A DNA stretch of 64,000 bases from Diphasiastrum complanatum (GCA_029204225.1 CM055095.1:32303732-32367731); one strand, 5' to 3'. Shown: positions 56,001 through 62,248, counted from the stretch's first letter. Made by a program: numbers and translations. Notes: a model not told the origin generated them from the sequence alone.

Positions 56001-59000
56001 GCCAATTCTTTTTTTTTTTAGTTTAATACTAACTAAATCGTAATTGAATGGTGGACATGCTTTTTAAATTTCCAATAGATATCAGAAATTAGTTTTGAAA
56101 TGGTGTTCTGATGCCAATGGTTTGAAGATCTACTGATTCCGTTTTCTGTTAGAAAACGATAGAAAGAGTTAGAAGGAGCCTTCCTTAGACTGGCGGGAAT
56201 TGTATGCTTCTTGTGGAATAGCTGAAACCATCTACTGATGTCCAAATTTCTGAAACCATATGAAAATGCAGCCAGTTTTCTTAAACAATCTACTGATGTC
56301 CAGTTTTCTAATGAATGTAGCCTGCAGCCATCTGAAACCAAGCAATAGATCTGCATAACAATTGCTTTTTTGATATCCTTTCACATGATACCCATATTGG
56401 CAACTATCCAAAAAAAAAAAAAATTTGCGTTCCGGGAAACCCTAATGGGAAATCCCGGATCGCGTTCCGGAACGCGGACTGCAACTTTGGTTTGAAACCG
56501 ACTTTTCAAAATGGAGTTTTATTGAATGAAACACGTTTCAGTGAAACATTGAATGTGCCCCTTCCGCATTGTTATGTGCACTTGTGATTGTGTGAACGCT
56601 GAATTGTAACATGGTTTCAGGCTTCAGCTTTCTACCAGCAACTGTGAACCTTGAAATGTATGTTTTCAATAGCAATCTAACATCTATAAGATTTTAGACA
56701 CATTGTAGATACTAGACGTTATACATATTAACCTTAGAAGCCCGTTCCAACCATTTTTGGTCGGAACGGTACAAGTGTCTGAACCTGTTCGTTGTTTCTT
56801 TTCTCAAGTTCTTGTAGTTTTTTGGGAATCCCACTACGTAAGCTAGAGTTAGGGTTTTTTTTGTGTATTTTTTTAGGATTTGAAAAAAACTCCAGGGTTC
56901 AGTGTTTGTTGTTTGGTGTTTGGTGTTTGTTGTTTTGTGTTTTGTTTTTCGAGTTTAGTAGTCAAGTTGCTTGTGGTCGTCGAGATTTAGAGTTTGCGGT
57001 TTTTTGTTGGGATTTTTTTAGTTTCTGGTTTAGGGTTCATCATGCATAGGCCGTCATATTGGGATGAGGTGCAACTTTTACAGGATGAGGATGGTATTAT
57101 CTCATGCAACACCCAGTCCAGCTACAAAAATGGGAGGCCAATCAAGTCCACAGCTACTAGTGCTAAGGGCTGGAAATGTCCGTTCTGCCAGTCTGATTAC
57201 TCGGCAAATATGCCAAAGACATTGGCTGATTGTCTTGAAGTCTAAGTCAGAGATTGATGCACAATTGGCAGCTTACTACGTCATGCATTATTATTTGTGG
57301 ACGTTTTCTTAACTTGCTATCAGAGCAGCATTTTTGGATTTTGGAAGCATCTCAATGAAGAGGATTGTAGATAGTTTCCAGATCTGAAGTGCCAGTTGTT
57401 TAGGAAATTTTAGAAATCAGCAGTTCCACTTTTGGTGCTCAAGCTGTGATTTTCAGGTGGATCTATTTGCACTCTTTTTCTTCATAGAGTAGGTCGCTTA
57501 AGAATCACTTTAATGATTGCTAATTGGATATTCAAAAGTTGGGATGTTGAGAACAAGTTTGGAGCTGGTTATTTTCTTTGATGAGAAATATCTGCTCTGC
57601 AGGGAAATCGATTATTTAAGGAATCAAAGTTCGACCTTGCTAAAGCTAAATATGAGAAGGTACAAGTTATGCTAAGATTCTATTGTGCTAGTCAGGTTTT
57701 TGGCTCTAAAGCCTTTAAGTAGTTGGGGACTTGTCTAATAACTCTGCAAGGAAATCTAATCAATTTTTGCCTTTAACTAATAGGACTTGTCTAAAACTGT
57801 GTAAACAAATCTAGTCAATACCTTGCCTCGAAATACTGTCCAATTGTATCAAAGTCAGCCGAGACAGTTTACATGGTAAACTGCAAGTCTTTCTTGCTCT
57901 TTTATTTCTCACAATCATTTTTTAGCTTTTCGTAAGAGCTGTTAATTACCCAGATACTGCATAGCCTATTTTAGGGGCATAAATCAAGCTGCAAAAGTAA
58001 TTGTTTGTGTTGTTTCTGCATTCTGGAAATATTTAGTTGCTTGATGAATGGATGAAGAGAGTAACAGTTATATGAATTTCAAGCTTTTTTCTTTGTGCTT
58101 GTGTAGTGTATTCGTGATAAACTGCCTCCTTGTAGGTTCTCAGAGAGTTCAATCATGTGAACCCACAAGACGATGAGGAAGGAGCAATCTTTGCTCAAAC
58201 ACGAGTATTCACTTTGACACTTATGATATTACTTTATCACTTTATTATAGTTCAAGGCTGCTTGCTTTGTAGTAATGTACTTTTCATTAGAGAACATGGT
58301 CCTGTGTCAAGAATACTATATAGATTATGGTGGATTGTTATAGTGTTTAAAGTTCTCTATTAAGAAAATTAACAACAAAAAGTTCCAACTTACCCAATGG
58401 CAGTGTTAGTGCTACAAATCTCCACATTTTAAATTAATATCAATTCATGCTTTTTTTCCCCAATCACTCTCAATAGTCAATTCAGAAGCATATGGGTAAA
58501 AGTATGTTGTTTGATGAAAAATGTTGATGTAGATGCAATCAAGTAATCGTGTCCCAGATTAATGGGGAGGTGCCCATAAAGTCTATGAGTTAATAGTGGT
58601 AGTAGTTTTGGCATGATCATGCAGCAATGGTGCATGTGCAAATACATCAATGCCTCCTATGTGGCTTCATCAATAGGCCTACCACCCCACTGAACCAAGT
58701 AATAGACCTGTTCGCAACGTCACCTACGTTGTACCCAAATCTGAAGAACTGTAGCTGGTAGGAATGGAGAAAGCTCGAGATTGGTAGGTAAGTCAACTAA
58801 TAAGGCTCATCAAGCCCAATGGCAACAAAGAGAAGACTCACATGAAAAATATCACATGTTTTGGTGGTAGAAGAAAGTTCTAACTAGTGGACTAGAACTT
58901 TGCATTATATTGGAGCTTTTATGTCTAACCATGCCTTTATACAAAGGTTAAATCTTGAGGCTAAGATAAAATCAAATGGGAAGAGCTCTCTATTCTCAAG

Positions 59001-60062
59001 GTGAGAACGAATGCCCATCTCACGGAGATCCACCTCTATATACATAGTACAGGTGGGGTCATCTCCTCAAGCATGGTCACGTCCGAACCATCGACACGTG
59101 TCAACAATTGTGTGCACTGCAGCAGGTCAATAAACAAGGGGTTGCCCAGTTTGTTATTTATCATAGTTGCACTCCCATTCCGGAAGGCATCTGTTCGGGA
59201 ACGTGCCCTCGGAACACAAATTTTTTGTTTTTTTGTGGCAATATGGGTGTCAACTGGCTGCAAATTTTGTGGGGAATTCCAATATATTTTTTTCAGATTT
59301 TTTTATGCATTGCAAAAGCTATATTTTCACAAAATCACTGGTTCATAATGTGCTGAGTAGCTGATTCACTGATAAAGGTCTACAATGAAATTGTCAAGAT
59401 TGGGAATATCGACATCGAAGCAGGGTGAGGCAGCGCTGGCTGCCCCACCCTCTTTCCTCAGCGCTGCCCTTACACCTCTCTCCATCGTCTGGGACAGCGA
59501 TGGCTCATCCAGCCCTAGCTGTCCCTTCTGGGACAGCAATGGGGGCTGCTGCTACATCCTTAGAGGGGAGGGGCTCTTATGTCCTACCTACTTCAGCCCT
59601 ATCTATCTTACCAATGACCCCCCACTCAGATTTCTTGACCGACTGTCAGATTATACCCCTTCCAAATCCGTCGAAGGCATGTTTGCCTATGAACTTAGCT
59701 TTATTTGGCAAGAACTTCTTGGACTATGCTTTGTTGCAACCTGTGCTCATTTTGGTGGTTTTGACCATTCTCTAGTGGCATGGAACATTTTTTTGGCTAA
59801 GGGCTTCAACATAAATCAAGATTAGTGGACCATACTCAGATTTAATTTAGTTTGATGTCATAGTTGAAAAATGTCAGAAATGTTTTAGGTACCATTTTTA
59901 TATTCTCTTATGTGACAAATTTTACAATGTGTATATACTTGGACTGCGCCCAATACACATGCTGAGCTCATTTCACTTTGGCAGAATCTGTTAAATCTAA
60001 ATGTGGCAGCTTGTCATCAAAAGCTTGGGGATCCTAGCAAGTCAATTGAGTGGTGTAACAAG
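38091..60062 (+). CDS. PAS1: PASTICCINO1-like FKBP/TPR immunophilin gene, middle part (7 exons)
   Basis: Exons at 38091-38239, 39294-39391, 40254-40323, 45759-45818, 57603-57659, 58136-58204 and 59985-60062. They join with consistent phase and give one continuous protein of about 193 residues, all with AG acceptors and GT donors. It covers the last FKBP-type domain (IHYKGILPDDGG to VQWEVELLSFE), a linker starting DWTGMNFKQIMDD, and the first TPR helices (GNRLFKESKFDLAKAKYEKV). In Arabidopsis PAS1 has three FKBP-like domains plus TPRs and controls cell division and very-long-chain fatty acid synthesis. No stop or frameshift occurs, so the gene is probably functional in spite of introns filled with transposons. 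First FKBP domains and last TPR exons are not visible. Confidence 0.88.
38240..39293 (+). other. PAS1: PAS1 intron 1 (1,054 bp)
   Basis: Donor GTGATT, acceptor TGTGCAG. AT-rich, with no transposon or RNA gene recognised. Confidence 0.75.
39294..39391 (+). CDS. PAS1: PAS1 exon: FKBP domain middle
   Basis: Acceptor TTTTGTGCAG, donor GTTAGT. Codes VPEGLEMCVKLMLPGELALV and AYDKFPR (last codon split). It continues the previous exon in phase 0 as GEGR|VPEG. The E-G-L-E-M-C and LPGE motifs are hallmarks of the PAS1 domain. Confidence 0.88.
39392..40253 (+). other. PAS1: PAS1 intron 2 (862 bp)
   Basis: Donor GTTAGT, acceptor GTTGCAG. AT-rich, with no transposon recognised. Confidence 0.75.
40254..40323 (+). 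CDS. PAS1: PAS1 exon: FKBP domain end
   Basis: Acceptor AAATTGTTGCAG, donor GTACTC. The first base completes the Arg of FPR. Codes PDGVPDGANVQWEVELLSFE then AVK. VQWEVEL is the last strand of the FKBP fold. Confidence 0.88.
40677..40745 (+). mobile_element. Possible hAT-like terminus, candidate F
   Basis: CATAGTTACCAGGG followed by GTTCCC/GGAAAC words (40695-40730), similar in layout to the other word-elements. No core box, T tract or second terminus is found, so this is at most a fragment. Confidence 0.3.
41056..41168 (+). mobile_element. Tail-only LINE copy
   Basis: CTTGACATGTACC, hairpin 41083-41112 (GTCC...GTACC-TTAG-GGTAT...GGAC), ATTAATAAAG, (TTTC)n and (TC)n to 41168. Nothing LINE-like precedes it, so this is an extreme 5' truncation. 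Another LINE begins right after the TC run. Confidence 0.75.
41203..41931 (+). CDS. LINE ORF1 protein, N-terminally truncated
   Basis: Open from after a TGA at 41200-41202. The first ATG is 41302, but homology starts earlier (ETYSPTKAFEQYLLS, compare DYTPSKPIESLYAYD in the 62-kb copy), so the true N terminus is lost at the tail junction. Contains a coiled coil (RIISLVEALSKKDE, RIQELEEQIEQHKVETKTW), an RRM-like domain (KSMNVRVLGIEDTKAPMTEA, STLIIRFTGMEERQAAL) and a C-terminal domain (DDDLTPMQVAKGKRIFSEAK). The layout matches animal L1 ORF1p, an RNA-binding trimer. Uninterrupted for 209 codons after the ATG. Confidence 0.8.
   Translation, partial: FPKETYSPTKAFEQYLLSCIEQITLESSFLRTKMGQMKTTIQAMATEKQILTARIISLVEALSKKDEPASTTSTRIQELEEQIEQHKVETKTWASLFKEGSKEGTHTFDSIISATISKEEIRKYKSMNVRVLGIEDTKAPMTEATSFLTDTLSHHPNGMERAWRTKRDPSTLIIRFTGMEERQAALRLRARLRGTLIFMDDDLTPMQVAKGKRIFSEAKALGKRVVYRNGKVRYIDPHKSTA
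41938..41971 (+). other. Intercistronic hairpin between ORF1 and ORF2
   Basis: GGGCCCCC pairs with GGGGGCCC (8 bp, plus a G-C pair past one bulged base) around the loop GGACTTGGGAGCGG. It lies in the 51-bp gap between the ORF1 stop and the ORF2 ATG. The equivalent spot at 63472-63506 also folds but with different pairs. Confidence 0.55.
41983..43237 (+). pseudogene. LINE ORF2: endonuclease fused to zinc-knuckle C terminus
   Basis: ATG at 41983. L1-type endonuclease motifs: SLWNCNGIHS, ILTETHES, GVACLFRDF, MAICYFPPETSAF, LAGDFNARTGSRQTEF. A one-base shift near 42505 moves to the frame 42443-43237 with HSGGHSVVDYFMG and TLSDHSYLSL, the SDH catalytic triad part. After TAASPAFR the RT is absent and the frame continues with GQFWVSSHQLAIETGR and a CX2CX9HX4C knuckle (CNMC...HFLFKC) to a stop at 43235-43237. 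If the one frameshift is tolerated, the product is a nuclease with a nucleic-acid-binding tail. Confidence 0.85.
43440..43930 (-). pseudogene. Ty3/gypsy RT and RNase H relic
   Basis: Minus strand: LLVKKDGSFRMCVDYLGLNK, IDDLLAALHGGKVFNNIDLR (RT palm motif 1), then after a deletion RNase H remnants KLIKGFHLKILHRKTKEHFV and DALSQ (43530-43470). Several stops. It lies in PAS1 intron 3 opposite to the gene. Confidence 0.8.
45759..45818 (+). CDS. PAS1: PAS1 exon: linker helix
   Basis: 20 codons: DWTGMNFKQIMDDVEKIKGT, acceptor GTAAATAG, donor GTGCGT. It links the FKBP domain to the TPR region. It lies 5.4 kb after the previous exon and 11.8 kb before the next. Confidence 0.88.
46196..46262 (+). mobile_element. 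Possible hAT-like terminus, candidate G
   Basis: AAGTTACAGCGGATCGCAAT followed by palindromic words GGGACC/GGTCCC and ATCCGGG/CCCGGAT. Neither core box nor second end is found. Confidence 0.3.
46897..47756 (-). mobile_element. hAT-like non-autonomous element, copy A (860 bp)
   Basis: Perfect 13-bp terminal inverted repeats CATAGTTGCAGCG / CGCTGCAACTATG and a perfect 8-bp target duplication ATTCTAAC (46889-46896, 47757-47764), the size made by hAT transposases. Both ends carry arrays of GAATCGCGATTC-type palindromes (46909-46980 and 47655-47743), each bordered inside by an A tract (46981-47009, 47641-47656). The core box GATACCCATATTGCC lies at 47614-47628. The interior includes a G-rich hairpin array. 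No transposase, so it must rely on another element. Confidence 0.9.
47355..47500. repeat. G-rich tandem repeat with hairpins
   Basis: About four units, GTTCGG at 47361, 47395 and 47429 (period 34) and a diverged one near 47459. Each has a self-complementary GGGGGGCAGTAGCCCCCC. Runs of five or six G could also form quadruplexes. The proline-rich minus-strand frames over it are not genes. Confidence 0.85.
47824..48088 (+). repeat. 5' LTR, truncated
   Basis: Aligns with 52882-53140 up to TTGTATTCCTTT and then changes abruptly to CATAGTACCC. The LTR end and primer site are lost. TATA-like GGGTATATGTAGGG is kept at 48058. Confidence 0.8.
48087..48200 (+). mobile_element. Possible word-element terminus, candidate H
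   Basis: CATAGTACCCCC then repeated GGTACC/GGTACCG words (48093-48168) and a long A/T tract (48169-48215): the same layout as the hAT-like family but with GGTACC as word. No core box match and no opposite end were identified. Confidence 0.4.
48361..48455. repeat. 48-bp direct repeat
   Basis: GGGAGCATCACATGGGGGCA recurs with spacing 48 (48371 and 48419). Upstream of a TATA-like GGGATAAATAGG (48489-48500) and a charged open frame. Confidence 0.7.
48665..49021 (+). pseudogene. Charged coiled-coil open frame of unknown identity
   Basis: The ATG at 48665 gives MVERIPPKPEGEARRKLEED and HNERHRKQEADIREMLR, then a stop at 48785. The frame that overlaps it (48714-49021) continues the same character: TVELDLDEQIGMNFTRRQLI, RERAARRRANQEAARANWEA and a Glu/Asp-rich end before TGA. 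One frameshift would join them into about 118 residues. Helical and highly charged, with no known domain. A TATA-like box lies about 165 bases upstream. It could be a gene carried by the insert that replaced the gypsy LTR end, or a captured host gene. No function assigned. Confidence 0.35.
49402..50271 (+). CDS. Gypsy Gag polyprotein
   Basis: Open from a TAG at 49399-49401. The ATG at 49435 starts MERWKKNSRVHC. Capsid domain of the retrotransposon gag family: ENWFSKLETYFIMYPKTDTQ, VQLAALHLGGRAQTWWRVY, DLTAYIDQFTELSYLF, LISCFIASLRDSLRYDV. Near the C terminus is one zinc knuckle CYRCKSPDHLACDC, which binds the RNA. It ends at TAG 50269-50271, in frame with the protease that follows, so that stop may be a mutation or a read-through site. 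Confidence 0.9.
   Translation, partial: GQNADEAKAARMERWKKNSRVHCVRDAENLARDFRDRIQLTTYSGSSDENILENWFSKLETYFIMYPKTDTQKVQLAALHLGGRAQTWWRVYHAEPTREGLHIWPTFHHDLRMAMIDPQWLVRQCVLFRSLRHTSDLTAYIDQFTELSYLFTNLHPIELISCFIASLRDSLRYDVSSFRPPTLSDAISLATTLQHKYPELSTSSRFSRSHSTASPTLAPFTTVPRPATPRPAFVRHYSAAEFAEIQQKHLCYRCKSPDHLACDCRRTPGPPTAVFYYEALTPDDSNVYI
50272..50715 (+). pseudogene. Gypsy aspartic protease
   Basis: In the same frame as Gag after one stop. Active site CIALVDTGSTHSFISSYIS, flap and C-terminal strand YDIILGANWFSSLGTVAVDL (the ILG triad of retropepsins). Stop at 50713-50715, after which the frame stays open to near 50982 with weak similarity. Confidence 0.88.
50877..51200 (+). pseudogene. Gypsy RT N-terminal region, truncated
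   Basis: HTSLPPLRDVTHHIDLIPGA then YCMSKIERDEVQLQIASLLR and GFIVPSHSPFGAPVLLV, the start of chromovirus RT. The segment VPSHSPFGAP is duplicated by a 39-bp tandem repeat (51090 and 51129). Palm motifs and catalytic Asp residues are deleted directly afterwards. Confidence 0.85.
51280..52227 (+). pseudogene. Gypsy integrase
   Basis: The zinc-binding domain is scattered over two frames (HLGFQKSYARL, DCPFCARNK), then the core: SWPIPHRQWTDISIILGLP (first Asp), MVVVDRFSKQ, GIAYHSTVDGQTEVLNRILE (catalytic Glu) and DQHLCLAEYSSVSTSTGVLA. Frameshifts near 51440 and 51790 and a stop at 52225. QVGDMVYLRLRF is the start of the C-terminal tail. Confidence 0.88.
52228..52654 (+). pseudogene. Integrase tail and chromodomain
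   Basis: STEKLASRYYGPYRILDRLS, VTYRLQLPDSTRACDIFHVS, then a T run at 52428-52440 with a frameshift, then the chromodomain RRRRQVQFLVQWDGRPLEEA with ATWDDAF. Compare EYLVKWNDHPVENATWE at about 870. The chromodomain directs integration to modified chromatin. Stop at 52652-52654. Confidence 0.88.
52882..53250 (+). repeat. 3' LTR of the chromovirus
   Basis: Starts GTTATGGACTTGG after the purine stretch GCAGGGGAGA (52872-52881). Related to 28230-28679 as well. The right border is approximate since no CA terminus with target duplication could be fixed. Confidence 0.8.
53323..53372. repeat. 25-bp tandem duplication
   Basis: AGATAAATGAACTGCTCTGG repeats with period 25, at the broken left side of hAT-like copy C. 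Confidence 0.85.
53373..53499 (-). mobile_element. hAT-like element, copy C (one end)
   Basis: Core box TTTGATACCCATTTTGGC (53382-53399), a T tract, words GTTCTGGAACATGATCCAGA, and terminus GGGCTGCAACTTTG ending at 53499. It aligns with the same end of copy B, but CCGGAACGC words there are TGGAACATG here. The other end is missing. Confidence 0.75.
53500..54290. other. Intron sequence without gene
   Basis: Two local duplications: GTTCAGAGTTG units at 53884-53930 (about 38 bp apart) and GCATGTGCCATGTGCTTCCA at 54187-54275 (period near 47). No coding or transposon signal. Confidence 0.5.
54291..54755 (-). other. Leader of a minus-strand LTR element
   Basis: Sequence downstream (minus strand) of the primer site at 54767. 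No gag recognised; the element is truncated. Confidence 0.45.
54756..54767 (-). promoter_or_regulatory. Primer binding site, minus strand
   Basis: Plus-strand GCTCTGATACCA is the reverse of TGGTATCAGAGC and sits at the inner edge of the LTR on its right. Confidence 0.85.
54768..55184 (-). repeat. 5' LTR (417 bp), minus strand
   Basis: On the minus strand it starts TGTTAGGAATAATAAATG (from 55184) and ends GATTTCCTACA at 54768, directly followed by the primer site. TG...CA ends are intact. TATA-like TATTTATATG occurs near 54914 (minus). No second LTR is present. Confidence 0.8.
55185..55885. other. Intron sequence without gene
   Basis: AT-rich, non-coding, with no repeat seen. It ends in the target duplication of copy B. 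Confidence 0.5.
55886..56489 (-). mobile_element. hAT-like non-autonomous element, copy B (604 bp)
   Basis: Ends CTTAGTTGCAGT and ACTGCAACTTTG (inverted, two mismatches), with a perfect 8-bp target duplication GTTTGAAA (55878-55885, 56490-56497). Subterminal words differ from copy A: GATCCGGAAC, GATCCGCGACCCGGATC on the left and GCGTTCCGGAACGC, AATCCCGGATC on the right. T tract at 55967-55982, A tract at 56409-56422, and core box GATACCCATATTGGC at 56387-56401. No protein coded. Confidence 0.9.
57042..57245 (+). CDS. Short open frame with a Cys-pair motif
   Basis: The ATG at 57042 gives MHRPSYWDEVQLLQDEDGII, NGRPIKSTATSAKGWKCPFC and QSDYSANMPKTLADCLEV, 67 codons. The KCPFC pair with a following Cys resembles the start of a zinc finger such as BED, and the frame downstream (KSEIDAQLAAYY) may belong after a shift. 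A T-rich leader precedes it and degenerate GTTCC/GGAAC words lie at 56743-56775. It could be the broken N terminus of a transposase, but no RNase H-like or hAT dimerisation segment follows. Identity unknown. Confidence 0.3.
   Translation: MHRPSYWDEVQLLQDEDGIISCNTQSSYKNGRPIKSTATSAKGWKCPFCQSDYSANMPKTLADCLEV
57603..57659 (+). CDS. PAS1: PAS1 exon: first TPR helix pair
   Basis: 19 codons: GNRLFKESKFDLAKAKYEK, acceptor CTGCTCTGCAG, donor GTACAAG. It has the TPR consensus (GN.LFK...F..A...Y). TPRs of large immunophilins usually bind HSP90. Confidence 0.9.
57660..58135 (+). other. PAS1: PAS1 intron 5 (476 bp)
   Basis: Donor GTACAAG, acceptor CTTGTAG. The only short intron of the gene, with no insertion seen. 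Confidence 0.8.
58136..58204 (+). CDS. PAS1: PAS1 exon: TPR linker
   Basis: 23 codons: VLREFNHVNPQDDEEGAIFA then QTR, acceptor CCTTGTAG, donor GTATTC. The acidic loop between TPR helices is characteristic of PAS1. Confidence 0.88.
58590..58960 (-). pseudogene. Chromovirus integrase tail and chromodomain relic
   Basis: Minus strand: TCDIFHVSLLFVAIGLDEPY (compare ACDIFHVSLLRAAIEDDAPR at 52.34 kb), then, in another frame, QVYYLVQWGGRPIDEAT, a chromodomain start, near 58720-58670. A TAG replaces the conserved Trp after EAT. Too degraded to be active. No LTR recognised beside it. Confidence 0.75.
59162..59270 (+). mobile_element. hAT-like element, copy D (one end)
   Basis: CATAGTTGCACTCCC terminus, words ATTCCGGAAGG and GTTCGGGAAC, T tract 59218-59234, core box GGCAATATGGGTGTCA at 59237-59252. 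The other end is not found before the LINE scrap at 59.42 kb. Confidence 0.7.
59425..59800 (+). pseudogene. LINE ORF1 N-terminal fragment
   Basis: LSDYTPSKSVEGMFAYELSF then IWQELLGL matches DYTPSKPIESLYAYDIGF with IRNEILGL in the LINE at 62.7 kb. Upstream is the proline/serine-rich start region. The coiled coil and RRM are missing. Located in PAS1 intron 6. Confidence 0.7.
59985..60062 (+). CDS. PAS1: PAS1 exon: second TPR helix pair
   Basis: 26 codons: NLLNLNVAACHQKLGDPSKS then IEWCNK, acceptor ACTTTGGCAG, donor GTATGT. LNLNVAAC is the conserved second-TPR helix. The following exon is not found before the window ends, consistent with an intron longer than 3.9 kb filled by LINEs. Confidence 0.88.
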
Positions 60063-60544
60063 GTATGTCTATTTTTTCGCACTCTACCATTGCAAGTTTT
60101 GTTGAGTCTCATTCTGCAATGAGTTCTGGTGGTGAGGGTGAAGTTATTGCATCAAGCACTTTTGAGGTTCGTAAAAACACTCAACAAAGGTTCCAAAACA
60201 TATATTGAGGGGGTGTTTTGCCTACAAATGACCACTTAAACAAATCAGTCGCTGCACATATTCTCTCACTTCTATATAGGTGGAAAACCACAGCCAGGTT
60301 GGTCCCTTGGATCTCATTGTACATGTCAACTCTTTTGCTATTTTCCATAATGTTTAAATTGAAAAAACCAAGTTAGAAAAGAATTCAGAAAAACTCCATT
60401 CTCAAAACGATGAGCTAATTGAGAGTTCATACATCAATTTAATCGCCCCCTTAGCTCTTTCTTACGCTGAAAGCTTTAGATAAATGGACTTGAATTTTGT
60501 GGACCGTTTGAATTGCTTGCTTTTGAGCAGAGAAGACCTCTTCA

Positions 60545-61631
60545 GCACGCCTGCAATATCTGGGATTAAAAATCAGATAGCTGCAGCTTTCCAGCTCATC
60601 GCATATATTTTCAGAGAGTTCAGGATCTGCCAGATGCAGACACGAGGTATACACGGGCCTCACTTGCCTCCTCACACTTCCTTCATGACCAAGGCTACCG
60701 ACTGTCGTGGTTCTCACAAGCATCCCATTTCCTCCTTGATTCATTTGGCATATCCATCACAGAGCTCCCCTCAGGCACCCACCAGTATATCAGGCACTTC
60801 TTATATAGAGCATACCTCGACCGTACTTGGAGGCGGCAGCTGGGGGTTAAACCCGCCTATTACTGGACTCACTTCATTGAGCTTGACATAGTAGGGTTGC
60901 CAGTTTTGCCACACTATTTGGACTTGGGATTGTCACACAGCCTCAGATTTACATTGGGACAGCTCCGCGTATCATCACATCAGTTGGCTATTGAGACTGG
61001 GAGATTCCAGGGTACCCCGAGAGGAGCGGATTTTTCAATTTTGTTCCCTGGATGAGGTGGAGTTAGAGGAGCACTTTATCTTTAGATGCCTGGTGTATTA
61101 CAAGATCAGAGGGAGATATCGCTGTCTGTTTCGTGATTCGCCTGTCACCCTACGATCCCTCCTAGCCTATGAGGACTCTCGATGCGCCGCACTCATGATA
61201 CGAGAGATGTTTATTCTACGATAGGGCCTATGTCAGACAGCCCAACGGAGTCATATTTCTCAGCCGCAGATCACTTCTTTCTTCTCCAGGAGAAGAGGAC
61301 GAGACTTAGTATCTGATGAGGATGAGGATGATGGAGACTTACATGCCCACCGAGATCAGAGACAGTGTTCCACTCATACTCATGTTGCTGCATGGTTAGC
61401 AGTATATATGCTCCCACATGTTTCATATATCATCGCATCCTTTTCAGTTTCAGCTTTCAGTTTCAGCTTTCAGTTTCAGATCATAGCAGTTAGATTTGTA
61501 TTTCTGTTATAGTCTTGGAGACGTTTCATACGCTCCTACGGTTACCACATACTTGACATGTAGATTTTACTAGTCTTATATGCCTTTTGGCATGGAAAAG
61601 ACATTAATAAAGCTTTCTTTCTGTCTTTCTT

Positions 61632-61707
<76 letters not shown>
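60545..61707 (+). mobile_element. LINE copy 1 of a tandem array: ORF2 C terminus and tail
   Basis: 5'-truncated. ORF2 C-terminal part begins AAFQLIAYI (60580), continues in shifted frames as DQGYRLSWFSQASHFLLDSF and LRFTLGQLRVSSHQLAIETG, and ends LMIREMFILR with a stop at 61222-61224. The knuckle has Phe for its first Cys (IFQFC...HFIFRC). The 3' UTR has GGAGACGTTTCATACGCTCC and CTTGACATGTA, hairpin 61573-61602, ATTAATAAAGC and a long (TTTC)n(TC)n run to 61707, where the next copy begins. Confidence 0.88.
61619..61707. repeat. (TTTC)n(TC)n microsatellite
   Basis: LINE tail with about 35 TC units, the longest in the window, directly followed by the 5' region of the next LINE. Confidence 0.95.
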
Positions 61708-61711
<4 letters not shown>

Positions 61712-62248
61712 CCTCCACCCTCTCCATGGCCAAGAAAAAGGGGAGCCCTCGCTCCCCTCCCTCCCCTTCGCTGCCCCCTCCCTCTCCTTCGCATATCCTG
61801 TCGGAGACAGAGATCCGAGGTACCCATAGGCAGCGATTCAGATGGAGAGGCCGAGATTCCCGATTCCTTCGTACATCGGCATCAGAGACCATGTCGACGG
61901 CCAGAGAGACAGCCAGCTATTAGACCACAGCCCAGAGCGCCACGGCAGCAGAGACGACACCGATAGCCTATCTGGCGACAGAGGTCCAGGGCACATCTAA
62001 TGACACCTTCACAGCATACCATCCACCATTTCTTCCATGCTGATGGGCATCATGATATACGATTCCAGGCTATTGGATCCTGACTGGGCCAGCTGTCTTC
62101 ATGCATTGTATTTGCAGTTATTGTTTTATAGATGATTGAGCTTTAAGCTCCTATGTGCACACTTGACATGTACCTTTTCTTAGTCCTATGTACCTTAGGG
62201 TATTCAAGGACATTAATAAAATCTTTCTTTCTTTCTCTCTCTCTCTCT
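61708..62248 (+). mobile_element. Mini LINE: ORF1 start joined to LINE 3' end
   Basis: Begins immediately after the TC run. The ATG at 61726 opens MAKKKGSPRSPPSPSLPPP, the basic/proline-rich ORF1 start, closing at 61923. After about 230 further bases it reaches GACATGTACC, hairpin 62183-62211, ATTAATAAAATC and a short TTTC/TC tail to 62248. Only about 540 bp long: both ends of a LINE with nearly all coding sequence deleted. Confidence 0.75.

Larger units (their letters stand above)
45819..57602 (+). other. PAS1: PAS1 intron 4 (11,784 bp)
   Basis: The largest intron. It contains hAT-like copy A, a chromovirus with both LTRs, hAT-like copies C and B, a minus-strand LTR and a short zinc-motif frame. 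The gaps 45819-46190, 53500-54290, 55185-55885 and 57246-57602 show nothing recognisable beyond small local duplications. Confidence 0.75.
58205..59984 (+). other. PAS1: PAS1 intron 6 (1,780 bp)
   Basis: Contains a minus-strand chromovirus relic, one end of a hAT-like element and a LINE ORF1 scrap. Remaining sequence is AT-rich and non-coding. Confidence 0.7.
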
